Source: Carya illinoinensis (lineage: Eukaryota > Streptophyta > Magnoliopsida > Fagales > Juglandaceae). Taken from it: 64,000 nt of DNA. The notes under the pieces were generated by a model, which was not told the origin of the DNA, searched no databases, and saw only the letters and a list, made by a program, of their open reading frames with translations. This document shows, piece after piece, positions 31,717 through 44,120 of this stretch (position 1 is its first letter; the number at the start of each line of letters is the position of its first letter). The stretch is from assembly GCF_018687715.1 (NCBI RefSeq), contig NC_056758.1:4898001-4962000 (forward strand). Direction: 5' to 3'. The position numbers and the translations under genes were made by a program.

Positions 31717-33737
31717 TATGACAAAATTAATTTCATGAAAAAATAATTATATATTATGCTTGAAAAATGTATCTAGAGAGAGGCTTGTCTCGGGCTTTCA
31801 TACTTTTTATTTTTATTTTTATTTTAAGCAAGCATTTTATAAATAAATTAAGTGGTTACAAGATACTAAATTCAATAGGAGTGGGAGCCCCTAATAGTCA
31901 TCCCAAACAAACAAAAACAACACAAGAAAAATTAAAAAGAGGAATATGAAGCTAAAATTTTGCTCCCACCTATTTTCCACAAAGGGGAAACCGGTTGAAG
32001 CGGTTTCAGCATAATTTGATAAAAAGACTATAACATTACGACTATAATTCACAGTGAATTGGTGTGTGCTTCATTTGGTTGGCTTGGATTGACTAAAAAG
32101 ACTTTTACGATCACTTCATCTTGATCTTTGGTTAGGTAGAGTGGAAACACATGAAAGTAGAAACAAAAAGATGAGTCGATTTGCTGACGAATGACTGTCA
32201 CTGGTTGTGGAGGCGTGTGTAGCTCATGCATCACTCACGGAAAGAAGGTTAAGGTCGAATTTTTTGGTCACTCTTGTAGCCAAAAGATAAACTTTTCAGA
32301 GCCCTTGGTCTTGATGATGCCGCACGTAGCAGTGTTAGACACCTCATGGCGCGATGGTGCGTGAGATTCACGAGCCGCTCTTTTGGTCAATTCTCAATTG
32401 GCAGTTGGAGAATTTGATGTTGGAGTGCGTGGCGGTCGAGGAGGCTAGTAGCCAGTAAATCGGCACATCTTAGTGCTATAGATGGAAAACTAAAAAAAAT
32501 TGGAAAAAAAAATTATGGACAATTACAGCATAGGCCAAATAGGGGAGGGAGGGAGGAGCCGAATCTCCACCCTCCTCTAGGCGGAGAGGCTGGGATTGTT
32601 GGATCCTTTGATAGAGTGAAAATAATGCCTTCGGGATAGTTGAGTACTAATTTTTCATGGACTTGTATCTAACATGATTCTAGATGTAACTAATTATTTA
32701 AAAAATAAATAAATTTCTAATTGATGTTTCGGGGATGTGGTTGACGCATATTCACACTTGCAATTAAAATTTGATTAACTAGATTATGTTGTGAGAAAGA
32801 AGAAGACAAATCTTAGAGCAAATGGCTCACACCATATTATAAAATCAATGCAAAACTAGGCACGGTCAGTTCGGTTTTGGAAGATATGAGAATAAGATGA
32901 ATGAGGGTTTATTTTTATTTATTATTATTAATTAATTTATTTTTTATTTTTATATTTTTTCATTTTAATTTCTTATTACACAATTGATGTTTAAAATAAG
33001 AGATATTGCATCCCTAATTCTCTCTCTCTTTGTCTCACCTCTAGCAAAAAAGGCCAGAAGGGAGAGTGAAGCTTCGACTCCTCTTTCCCTGCCACCATCT
33101 GTTTAGACTGAACAATGCGTAGTGGTTTTTTTTCTTTCTTCTTCTTCTTTCCTTTTTTTTTTTGTCCCTCTAGTTTTTTGTTATGTTTTCCGTCCAAAGT
33201 GTGGCGAAATGCCAATCTTCTATTTTCGAAGCCCAACAACCACCATGCGCCCCACCGTAGGATTCCCAAGCTGCCGATCCTTCAGACATGTGAAGAATTT
33301 TGTCGAATGGAGTGGCGCGTGAGTCACACACGTGGGTCAAAGTGCACGTAAATTCCACACGCCACCGCATGGAAAAGTTTCTGCTGACGCTATGCAGGGC
33401 ATTTCTGAGACCAAAGTCCTCGATTTCTTCAAATCCGACCGTCAGCTACACTTCTAAGATGGCGTGTGTCCCTACATGCCCATCACAATTCAGACCTGAC
33501 CATCACAATCTATTTACTTTTTTATTTTTTTTCCTGCAAGAATGAAAATGTAGATTTATAATTTTTTAAATTGTAATTCGTCATTTTCACATTTATTTTT
33601 TATTTTTGTTATTTGCTTTTGTTTAGGTAAAAAAGAAAAAGAAAAATAAATAGTGTCTTGAATATTTTGTCCATAGAGTGAAAGTCCTTTCCTGGTGGGT
33701 GAGGTTTAGAAGCTCTTTCCACCTCTGGAGGGTGGGG
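31717..33737. other. spacer without recognised genes
   Basis: No family-level coding similarity seen. It contains T- and A-rich tracts and polypyrimidine DNA near 33120-33180. The frames over the latter are low-complexity Phe/Ser or Lys strings, not proteins. Confidence 0.5.
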
Positions 33738-33746
33738 GATGAAATC

Positions 33747-34169
33747 CACTTTTTTTAATTTCATATCGTACCGGTACGGTTGGTACATGCTGTATCGACC
33801 ATTGGTCCAGTATAGAAATTGTACCTGTTTTATATCAGTCTAAATACCAGTCGTACCAGCCGATATTTTGGCCTGTACTTGTCGGTATTTCAGCCTTTAC
33901 TTTTTTTTTCTTCATTTCTTCAAATTAAAAGCTTATTTTTTGACCTCCAATTCAAACTAGATTATTTATAATTTATATATATATGTGTATTTATGTATAA
34001 TTTATTCATATATAGATTATTATTTTAGAATATAATTAATATATATTTATATATATAATTTATTTATATATCGACTATCCCGAAACGGTATACGAAACAG
34101 TACCGGTATCGAAATATTTCATTCAAATGCCTTGACCAGTACGACATCCGGTACGATATTCAAAACATT
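33747..34169. mobile_element. MULE-like non-autonomous element, 423 bp
   Basis: Perfect 9-bp duplications GATGAAATC occupy 33738-33746 and 34170-34178. Inverted ends share ATATCGTACCGG (about 33773 on the plus strand, about 34148-34159 on the minus). The sub-terminal regions repeat CGGTACG and CCGTACC words. There is no coding capacity. Confidence 0.75.
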
Positions 34170-34178
34170 GATGAAATC

Positions 34179-34687
34179 TCTATTTTAAGTAGAGTGTTGT
34201 CATTCATACGGTTGTCTGTAGAGAGTTATAGAAGTTAAGATCATACTAATCATAAAAAAATTTATGTATTGAAGGAGATCTAATTGTGAGTAGTTGATTT
34301 GTAATTGTATCAGTCATAGTTGTAACTTCGCTTTCATGAATGAGTCAAGTATATTTCTAAATAAAAAAATAAAAGAGATATTGCAATCACATTAAAATAT
34401 AAAAACTATTAAGAAGATACGAGAATATCATAAATTTATACGTAGGTAGAGAACATATTTAAAATGAATAAAAAATAAAAAATAATATAAATAATGAATA
34501 AATAGATTGAGATACGATGTAGTGTAAAAATAGCCAGTTAAAATTAAAAAATTAGATTTTAATTAATTAAACATTTAAATAAGCCATTCGGAATTCTGTG
34601 AGTATTTATTTTATTTTATTTTTATTATTATTGTTTTATAAATAAGAATTCTCTGAGTATCAAGTTGCAAGTCTGGTGCTGCTCTTA
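34179..34687. other. AT-rich spacer before F-box E
   Basis: No gene seen. It includes short AT-repeat stretches and presumably the promoter of copy E; no clear TATA box is chosen. Confidence 0.45.
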
Positions 34688-34726
34688 ATGGCGAGCGTAG
34701 GGCCATTCGCAAGAAAAAATTACTGA
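34688..34726 (+). promoter_or_regulatory. candidate upstream ORF of F-box E
   Basis: An ATG at 34688 opens a 12-codon frame ending TGA at 34724-34726, three bases before the main ATG. If the transcript starts upstream, this uORF could reduce initiation at copy E. No expression evidence is available. Confidence 0.35.
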
Positions 34727-34729
34727 AGA

Positions 34730-35821
34730 ATGAAGGCGGCGATGCCGCTCAGAAGAAAAAAGGCGGCAATGCTGAGGACTAGGAAGAATCTTCCCGAAGA
34801 CTTGATACTAGAAATACTCTTGCGTTTGCCCGTCAAATCTTTGGTCCGATTCAGGTGCGTTTCTAAACGATGGCTTTTTCTAATTTCCGATCCCCATTTC
34901 GCTAAATCGCACTTCGACCGAGCATCCGAGCACACCCAAAGACTCCTGTTATCAACCCCTCTGAGATTTGGGTCCCTAGAAACCGATGCACCTTTGTGGG
35001 ACGGTTCTGCTGTGAGAGAACTCTTTTTCCCGTTTAAGCAAGAGGGTCGTGCTTTTAAGATTGTAGGTTCTTGCAATGGTTTGGTTTGCGTCTCACTCTC
35101 ACAGAATGAGGGTTTCTATATTTGGAATCCATCAACCGGATCCCGCAGAAAGTTGCCTGACCCCCCTGAAACTCCACCCGATCGTGAGATACGTGTTCAT
35201 GGTTTCGGCTATGATTCATCCGCTGAAGACTATAAGGTCGTTTTGGGCCTTTTCCCATCATATGAAGGCAGGGTCTTCTCGTCGAAAAGAAACTCCTGGA
35301 AAACTATTGAAGATTTCTTTTTTGACTTTAACGACTCGGCAGGGATCTTCTGCAATGGTACTCTGCATTGGGAAGTCTTACTCGAAGATTATACTGAGAC
35401 AATCGCTGCGTTTGATTTAGCTGAGGAGGAGTTTTGGGAGGTGCCGATGCCCCAGCAGTATGACGATCACCATGAGGAGATTATTTTCTATTCTTTGATG
35501 AATCTTGGAGGGCGTCTTTGTCTTACTTGTCGTTGGTGTTATAGCTCTACCCATTTTGAGATATGGGTAATGCAGGAATACGGAGTGCAGGAATCATGGG
35601 CGCCAATGTTTGAAGTTCGGCATTCCGATCTAATCAACTGCAGATGTAGTCTAATCCCGCTATGCTTTCCCAGAGCTGAGAAGCTTGAGGCAATATACAT
35701 GGGAAAGGAGTTAATAAGGACTGATCATGATGGAGCGATTCTTGAACGCTTTATGTTGAGCAGTGACATAGCTAGTTGTGAAGCAGCTGTCTTTTTTGAG
35801 AGTTTACTTTCACCCAACTAA
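34730..35821 (+). CDS. F-box copy E: F-box/FBA protein, intact
   Basis: A single-exon frame of 363 residues. The first ATG (34730) is used; in-frame ATGs at 34742 and 34769 would give shorter basic leaders. The F-box is at residues 21-65 (LPEDLILEILLRLPVKSLVRF, SKRWLFLISDPHF). The FBA part shows GSCNGLVCVS, FYIWNPSTG, HGFGYDSSAEDYKVV, SSKRNSWKT, GIFCNGTLHWEV, FDLAEEEFWEV and VFFESLLSPN at the very C-terminus. An Arg/Lys-rich leader of about 19 residues is peculiar to this copy. It is expected to be an SCF ubiquitin-ligase adaptor; the substrate is unknown. It is closest to copy F (shared WDGSAVR, FKQ.GRA and SEHTQ). Confidence 0.93.
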   Translation: MKAAMPLRRKKAAMLRTRKNLPEDLILEILLRLPVKSLVRFRCVSKRWLFLISDPHFAKSHFDRASEHTQRLLLSTPLRFGSLETDAPLWDGSAVRELFFPFKQEGRAFKIVGSCNGLVCVSLSQNEGFYIWNPSTGSRRKLPDPPETPPDREIRVHGFGYDSSAEDYKVVLGLFPSYEGRVFSSKRNSWKTIEDFFFDFNDSAGIFCNGTLHWEVLLEDYTETIAAFDLAEEEFWEVPMPQQYDDHHEEIIFYSLMNLGGRLCLTCRWCYSSTHFEIWVMQEYGVQESWAPMFEVRHSDLINCRCSLIPLCFPRAEKLEAIYMGKELIRTDHDGAILERFMLSSDIASCEAAVFFESLLSPN

Positions 35822-36364
35822 TTATGATACGCATGATGGGCACTCAAATGCTGTTATGTTTATCCTTAATTAAATGAAATGCAAAACTTTGATGTCTCTA
35901 AACCTCAATATTCACTTGTACAGAAGATTTTCGGGGATAGATATTGTTCTTTTATATTTGACCAAAAGCATGACTTTTTTTGTTGTCGGTACATAATAGA
36001 GTAGCCACGAATTGGTAATCCAGCTTCTGCTTTAGTGAACTTGCATTATTTATTTTAAAATGAAAATGGTTATTTTGTCTCAACTGGATCTCATTTGCTG
36101 CTTTCTTTACCTACATCTCTATTGTTCTTTCTCGGGTTTTTCTTTTCTCTTGCTTATTTCGTAAAAATTGCAGACGGAATGGATATTTAAGGGGAAAATG
36201 GAGACTTAAGAAAGTGACACAAATTTGATTAGCTTTTCTATTAGAAAATGTTGAGAGTTGAGGACCTTCTAGTTTTGGAAAATGTCGAGAAGGATTTTTG
36301 TTGCTGATTTTATTGTGAGAAAAGTAGTGTAACCTTATTGATCTCCTCATCGCTCTGCTGCATT
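35822..36364 (+). other. 3' flank of F-box E
   Basis: It retains short family 3'-flank words (GGGCACTCAAATGCTG, AATGAAATGCAAAAC). No gene. It ends at the LINE-1 insertion; TGCTGCATT (36356-36364) is the presumed left target duplication. Confidence 0.6.
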
Positions 36365-36396
36365 TTTTTTTTTTTGTTTTTGAAATCAACTTCACT

Positions 36397-39300
36397 TCAT
36401 TCATAAAAAATAGTCAACCAATACATTGTTTTTTCTAGATGAATACAGTTTTTAATCCAATCTGGACCATCTTCTAACCACACAATCTCCTCCTCAAAAG
36501 CAAGATCATATCTAGCTAATCTGTGTGCTGCCAAGTTTCTTTCTCTGGGGACATACTGAATTCTCCAGCTTGGTCTTCCACTTAGTACATGCTTTATGTC
36601 TTCAATCATCTGGCCATACCATGCCCAATTCTCTTCATGCTTTTGCACATCTTTGATAACTGACAAAGCATCACCTTAAAAAATAACCTCCGCTAACCCC
36701 TTCTCAGAACAGAAAACCAAAGACCTTCATAAAGCATGAATTTCATTGTTTCCCCATGAGTATCCTTATTACAATCCCAACCCCCATTTTCACTTTCTCC
36801 ACATCAATAGCAGCACATCCCAATTAGCTTTATAGATATTATTCCCTGGTTTTTGCCATCTTTTAGCTCTATTGACAGCACCTTCACCTGCTACAGAATC
36901 ACTAGTTGTTTCATTAGCTTGCATAAACTATTTCAATTCAATCTTGCAGCAGGTAAAATTGCCTTAGGACTAGAACTTATTTTCAAACACCAATCTGTTT
37001 CTCCTGTGCCACAGCTTCCTCAAACCACAAGCCATTTCGTCCAGTTCCTTTTTCTGTAGCCTGAACCAGCTCCACCCATATATTGTAGAAATCATCTTCT
37101 TTGCGGCATTTCTGAACAAAGCTTAGATTATCTGCCCATACATCTGAAGTTGCCATTTCTGAACTTATTTTTTTAATTTCAACAGCAAGATAATAGGCAC
37201 TTCTAATCGAGAAAGAGCCATTTTTACTAGGGCCCCAAATCATTTTGTCATCGATCCCGTCTTACTTAAGGGTAGACCACGTATTATTTCTGCTTCTATT
37301 TCATTCATCACTTCTTTTATAAGATTATAATTCCAGCATCCTCTAGAGCTGTCTATCAATACATCCACAGTTGCTTCTTTATTCAACAATTTCACTGGAG
37401 ATTGGACTTCAAAAGAAGTTGGAGTTGGCAACCATCTATCCCCCAAGATCTTTATTCTTTTACCATTTCCCACTCTCCATCTCATTCCCTCACAAATCAG
37501 AGTTTTTGACTCCCAAATGCTTCTGCATACAAGTGAGGGACCTCCACCTAATTTGGCATTCAAAATAGTACCATATTTGTAGTATTTTTCCTTCATGATT
37601 TTTGCTGCATATGATTCAGGGTTGGTCATTAATCTCCAAAACGGTTTTGCTAACATAGCATAATTAAAGCTTTCTATATATCTAAACCCCATCCCTCCTA
37701 CATTCTTTGATATATCCATCTTACTCCACTTTTTCCACTAAACTTTCCTGTCATGCTTCATATGTCCCCACCAAAACCTAGCAATTAGTGCTGAGATTTT
37801 TTGAAAAAGCTTCTTTGGGAGCTTGAAAACACTCATAACGTATGTCGGTATAGCCTGTAGTACAGCTTTGATCAAAACTTCTTTCCTTGCCTGAGATAAG
37901 AAGTGGTTTTTCCAATTATTGATCCTCTCTCATATTCTTTCTTTAATCCCTCTAAAAGATTTATATTTAGATCTTCCAACAACTGTAGGTAAGCCCAAGC
38001 GTTTCTCATAATCCCCGCTAACCTTAGCTCCTGTCTCCTATACTAATTTATCTCTTATTATCGTGCTTGTATTTGAACTAAAAGATACAGAGGTTTTCTG
38101 CTTATTAAATTTCTGCCTAGAAGCCTTTCCATATCTGTCCAACGTATTTCACATGTTTCCATTCCTGCACCTTGGATTTACATTATAATATATAGTCATC
38201 TGCAAACATAAGATGACTGATATTGGTCCCCCTTACAACTGAGACTCCTTTGACATCCTCAACTCTGTTTGCATTAGTAATCATAGAACTAAATCCCTTA
38301 GCAAATAGAAGAAATAAGTAGGGAGAAAGTGGATCTCCCTGCCTAAGTCCTCTTGTAGGAATTATATTACTACCTGGTTGCCCATTTACTAATACTGCAT
38401 ATTGAGCAGAAGTCACACACTACATGATGAGGTTTATACATCTAGCTTCAAAACCTAATCTCTGCATCACAGCCTTCAAACACACCCACTCTACTCTATT
38501 ATATGCATATCTAATTTTAAAGTCTGCCTTTATATGCTATTAGGCTATAAGTATATTGTCTGTGATCAACCTCCCAGGGATAAAGGCATTCTAATTGTAA
38601 GAAATAATTGCTAGAAGTGTCTTTTTCAATCTATTTGCTTAAGTTTTTGCAATGATTTTATATAAAACATTATATAAACTTATTGGACGAAAATCACCAA
38701 CAGATAAAGGGCCATTTACCTTAGGAATTAAGGCAAGATATCTAAAATTAATGTCATTATCAAACTATCCCCCGTTTAGAAAGTTTAAGGCAGTAGAACT
38801 TACATCATCACCTATTAAGCTCCATTATTCTTGATAGAAACATGCTCCAAATCCATTAGGATCTGGGGATTTTAAAGGGGACATCTGCTTTAGAGCTTCC
38901 TACACCTCCATCCTAGTGAACTCCTGCTGTAAAGCCTCATCCATCCCCTTTGTTACTCTACATTCTAGATTTAATAAGCAGCTATGTATGGCTACTTCTG
39001 TAGGGATTATAGAGTTGTAAACCTCTAGAAAATGATCTTGTAAAGCCTTTTGAATATCCCCCTAATCTGTTCTATAATTGATTGTGAATCCTTAATCTCC
39101 ACAATCTAATTTTTCTTATACCTTTGAGTTGCACATGCATGAAAAAATCTGGTGTTTTTATCGCCATGTTGATACCAGTTCCTCTTTGCTCTTTGTCTCC
39201 ATTTAATATCTTCTTATTCTAATAACTTCCCAACTCCAATTTGCATCTTCTTTATCAAATCAATATTCTAATCACCTTTATTATCTTGTAGGCTCTTAAT

Positions 39301-40215
39301 TATCAGACTTTTCTCTTATCTATTTCTCATTGTCTTGTATTCTATTTCTACTCCATTTTGAAAGAGTATCACTGCACACCCTTAGAGAGGCTTGTACTCT
39401 TCCAAAAGACCCTTTGTCTAGATTATCTTTCTACGCTCCTCATCCTTAGACCACCAAGATTTAGATCCAAAAAGCTTTTTCCTGCTACATCTTCTAAACT
39501 GATCCCTTTGTACATACAAAATAATATGTTTATGGTCTGAACACCTTGCAACAAAATTTTCTACCTTGATAGAAGAATACATATCTTATCAATAGAGATT
39601 TGCAACTGCTCTGTCCAACCTCTCCTTAGTAAATCTTCCATCTCCTTGCTTATTACTCCATGTGAAATTATCTCCATTATAGCCTAGGTCATGCAATTGA
39701 TTGTCTTCTAATGCCTTTCTAAAAGACCCCATTTGACTCTCAGATCTGTCTCTGCCCCTTCTCCCCACTTTTCATTATGCACTAAAATCTCATTAAAATT
39801 CCCAATAATGCACCAAGGATAGTTCATAGGATGGCCTTGACATTAAATCTCAAGACAAATTGCCTTTGACCTGCTTCGAAATAACCATAAAATCCAGTCA
39901 TCAACCATCTAGACCTTTGTCCCTTATCATAGACCCACCCACTTCTATGTCTCAAAGAGTAATTAGACAGTTCAAAGTCAATCTTAGCCTTCCATATGAT
40001 AGCTAAGCCCCCCACTTCTACCAATTGGATCAACCCCAAAACAACCATCAAAGCCAATTTTCCTCCTCACCATCTCTAACTTATCTGTTTTCATGAAAGT
40101 TTCTATTAAGAAAACCCACCTTAGGGCACTTATCCTTTACCAGTAGGTAAAGATCCTGAATTATTTGAGGGTTCTCAAGTTCTCGATAGTTCCAATTTAA
40201 TATTGTCATGGCTCT
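36397..40215 (-). pseudogene. LINE-1 ORF2 (endonuclease, RT, zf-RVT, RNase H), degraded
   Basis: Reading from 40215 down: an endonuclease start (MRAMTILNWNYREL), GGLAIIWK (about 40010) and a WLMTGFYGYFE segment. The degenerate RT region (39300-38100) holds RGLRQGDPLSPYLF (about 38309-38350) and the catalytic FADD (about 38189-38200). The 37719-36983 part holds the GGMGFRYIESFNYAMLAK and GDRWLPTP segments and a zf-RVT piece with IWGPSKNGSFSIRSAYY (about 37240). The RNase H tail (36666-36397) reads YVPRERNLAAHRLA. TAG at 38420-38422 stands at a conserved Gln in LIMQCVTS. Confidence 0.85.
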
Positions 40216-40376
40216 CATCGAGGTTGATTAGCAGCCTCTGCCGATTGAATAGAATATCTATCATTTTATCCTCCAAATCACCCTTAATGCTTTCCCTGGT
40301 CACTCCATCTTCATCATCATCAATTAAAAATAAACAAGATATTTTTTAATTAGTAAAAAAGACATGGGTTTGAAAT

Positions 40377-40622
40377 GGGCGGTGCTACACACACTGCTGG
40401 GGCTCTTGTTAATGGTTTAAAATTTTTTATTTTTTTTATACTTATTTACATGTATTTTTTTAATACATTTAAATATTTTTTAAAAAATAAAAAAATACAA
40501 TATTATTAAAAAGCTCTTACTTAATCATTAAGTTAAAAAAAATAATAAAAAAAAAAAACAAAAAAAAAAAACATAGCGGTAGAATCCATTGGTAGAAACT
40601 AGCGGTAAGACTAGTATTTTCC
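40377..40622. mobile_element. MULE-type MITE nested in LINE-1, 246 bp
   Basis: Perfect 9-bp duplications GTTTGAAAT lie at 40368-40376 and 40623-40631. The ends are GGGCGGTGCTAC and, inverted, GGAAAATACTAG, similar to the MITE at 7775. Removing it rejoins the end of LINE-1 ORF1 to the ORF1-ORF2 spacer. Confidence 0.8.
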
Positions 40623-41363
40623 GTTTGAAATTGATCTGCACCACCTTGATTCCTGGCTTTTCTCTTCCATCTGCCCTTGGAACTCGCTTCTGCCCCTGAC
40701 CATTTACTGCTTTGGCCTCCATTTGCTCCTTCAAAATAAGACCTTTCATTCTACTGTCTTTTAAACCGCCAGCATTTAAAACACCATTGCAACTATCTCT
40801 TTTATTAAACCTCGAGGCCTGACATGTGTAAGACCCATTTCGGCAACGTTTGGGGGGCTTTTTCTGCATCTCATCATTGATCAAAACAGATTTTGATAGA
40901 CCAGTTGGAAATCCAACCATTTTCACTTTATATATATATATATTTCCTTCCATGTAGTTGAGTGGGTAGAAGGTCAATGTTTTTAGATTTTATCTCCTCC
41001 TTTTTTTCTTGCTACATTCAAAATTTCACCAGTTTCACCAAATTTCTTGCCTTCAGTTTCTGGTAGCCCTTTTTGGTCACGTAACTGTATAGCACCATAC
41101 TCTGTCGGGTTCACTTTGAACTTGTTGATCGGAAAGCATCATTCCGATCACCATCATGCGAAGTAGCATAATTGCTTGAGTTTCCACCTTTGTCAAATTG
41201 AAAACCCATTCCCCTTCTCCATGCACTAAAATCAACCCATAACCATAAGCCAAATTGTTCTCACTACCACTACCCTGCTTTTTTATTCCCACTCCCAAAA
41301 GCATAGCCTTGATCTCCATGGAAGACTTACTTGAAGCATTTTTTTGGCAATTTCTCATACTTA

Positions 41364-42031
41364 AGGGTGAAACATTTTCAATTCGGAACAAAAAATCCGA
41401 TCGGACCAAACCATTCGGTCTGGATCGAACCGGACTAAAAATTTGTTTGGTCAGTTTCAGTCCTCCATTTGTGAGACCGAATGGGTTTTAGTCCTATCTC
41501 GGGGTAGGATTTTTTCACCCGGACTGGACCGGACTGAACTATAAATATATATTTTTATATATTTTTTATAAATTATATATATTATTTTATATAAATAAGT
41601 GAATTATATAATTTTCATCTAACCTATGCCTATTGACAATATAAAGTGTTAAATATATAATTGTTAATCAACTAATATCAATTAACTAATATATAATTAT
41701 CAAAATATGATAATTTGAACAATTGTTTTTAGGCTATTTTCAAATAAAGAATATGCAAATAAAGTTAAATAGTTGTATTATTCAAAATTATAAACATTAT
41801 GGGTTTTTTTTTTTTTTTAATACTAATGGGCTGAAAATACGCGTTGCGGACTTTTTCTATGATGGGGCCCCAATTTAAAACTGGCCTAGACCAAAATGGA
41901 CTGACCGGACTGATAGCTAACGGTTCAGTTTGGTCTAATCCACTAGGGATGATTGATCCAGTCCGTTCCAGGAAAATGATGGAATTTCTGTCCATCATTC
42001 CCCCTAGACTGGAACAGATTGAACTGATTTA
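41364..42031. mobile_element. hAT-like element nested in LINE-1, 668 bp
   Basis: Perfect 8-bp duplications CATACTTA lie at 41356-41363 and 42032-42039. Sub-terminal DNA on both sides is rich in GGACCGGACTGA and CGGTCTGGATCG-type words. The terminal inverted repeats are weak. Excision restores a continuous KYEKLPKKCF frame in LINE-1 ORF1, which confirms the boundaries. Confidence 0.75.
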
Positions 42032-43605
42032 CATACTTACTCATACTTATTCAGCACCCACATCCTCTTTGTTCCAAGGTTTATTGCTCTTCCTCTCACA
42101 ACAGCTTTCTTTAAATCAATTTCCACCCTTATCTTAAGGAATATTCCCCACACAACATCAGCTTCTAGTACATCCACATCCATCACTCTCCCTTGTGTGT
42201 TCCCACTCTGTTCTCCTATCTGACGATTCATACATGCCATCAGAAGATTACGCAATTGAGTCCAAAAGAATTCCGAACCAAAATCCATCTAGTGTGGTTG
42301 AACCAATCCATCAAACAACTTGAGAACAAAGAGATAGGAAGTAAATAATCATGGCGTACCCTTCTAAACTCAATGTCTCTAGGGGTGTAACCAGTCCCAT
42401 TTTGGACATATTTTAGAAACGAAATGGTATACACCGGTTATGAAATTTGAAAAATCAATATTGCACTAGTTACACCCCTAAATCGATACTTCTGATTTCG
42501 ATCTGATTCGATCCTTTTTTTCGATTTTAATCAAGTGTCATATATATAAAAAAAAAAAAAAAAACTACCATAAAAAAATATGATCCTATGTAAAAAAATC
42601 TACTATAGAACAAATCTACTATAAAAAACAGTTCATATGTAAAGCTTTTTACCTGTATCCATAATAAACACACTTGCTTCTGGTACTTTGTGTGAATGAC
42701 AAATACCAATTAGCTCTTGTGGAGGGAAGTTGCTATTTGATTGTTGTAATGGAAAATATTAGTTATATAAATGTTTTTTTGCATGTTCCTCTCTTAGAGA
42801 GGAGAAATTCAAGAAATGATCATTTTTCTCTCTTGGCTTGAAGAAAATAGGGGAAAAAAAAGAGAGAATCCTTCTGATTTTCTCTTTGATTATTTTTTCT
42901 TATGAATACCACAATATTTTCTTCTGGTACTTGACCAAAACAAAATAGTAGAAAAAAGTGTGGTGGTGATGAAGAGAGGTCTGTTTTAACTAGGCATTGT
43001 ATATTCCTTTTTGTTTTTAAAACACTCCAAACCCTAAATCACAATAAGCCCTAAATTGGATTTATTAAAACACAACAGAATTATAAAACCTAAATTAGAT
43101 TTATTGAAACACTCCAAACCCTAAATCAAATTTATTAAAATACTCCAAAATCATAAACCATAAATCAAATTTATTAAAACAAAATACAATTATATATAAA
43201 ACCTAAATCAACTTTATTAAAACACAATAAATCCTGGATTAGATTTATTAAAACAATCCAAAATTATTAACTCTAAATCAGATTTCGAGATGTAATCCTA
43301 AATATATAAATTCAATAAAAACCCTAAATGAAATGAAGCAATTAGCAATAAATTCAAACAATGAAATGATTCATGAAGTAAATGTATGATTTTGAAAAAT
43401 AAAAACCCTGAATTTGTTCACATACTAATTACCGAGAGGCAAGAGGGGAAGAAATATATGTAGCCTCAGGGACAACTGGAACTGCAAGAGAACAAAACGG
43501 TGTTGATGGCGAGGTGCTGTTGATGGCATGAGAGAGGGGCTGAGAGTGAGAGAGGGTTGCGTGAGAGTGAATGGGAGAAAGGGCAAAGAAGAGATGATGA
43601 TAGAG

Positions 43606-43606
43606 T

Positions 43607-43647
<41 letters not shown>
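43606..43647. repeat. poly(T)-poly(G) tract
   Basis: Eleven T (43606-43616) are followed by 31 G (43617-43647) inside the nested hAT-like element. The G length may be unreliable. Confidence 0.9.
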
Positions 43648-43648
<1 letters not shown>

Positions 43649-43769
43649 ACCCTAAGCCCAACTAATTAAAACGACTTCATTTACTCTCCTAAAAACTTCA
43701 TCATTTTAATTAGTTGTGGTTGGTTTATTTATCCACCCCCATTAAATGACACACTTTGGCTTTTGGGAC

Positions 43770-44120
43770 TATATATATATGGTAACTATATATTAGACTA
43801 TGGAAGAAAAAAAAAACTATATATTATACTAATTATACTATTATATATAGTCATACTAATACACACAATATATATATTATAGTGATACTGATACTATATA
43901 TTATATATTATATACTATACTACTACTATATATTACAATACTATATACTATAGTATACAATACTATACTAATACTAATACTAAAACTAATACTATACCAT
44001 ACTAATATTAATGCTATAATATATTGTACTAATACTATATATAGTCATAGTGATTTATATAGTATTTTTATGTAATATAATACTAATACTAATACTATAT
44101 TATAACTAATATTACAATAT
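43770..44120. repeat. ATACTA/TATA low-complexity region
   Basis: Degenerate repeats of ATACTA, ACTAAT and TATA words inside the nested hAT-like element. Confidence 0.75.

Noticed and set aside
33115..33351. Phe/Ser-rich plus-strand frames near 33.1-33.3 kb
   Set aside because: Low-complexity pyrimidine tract with overlapping frames on both strands; no known family.
42380..42480. Independent 101-bp MITE
   Set aside because: No target duplication at its edges, whereas the 2-kb interpretation has partly matching duplications and LINE continuity.
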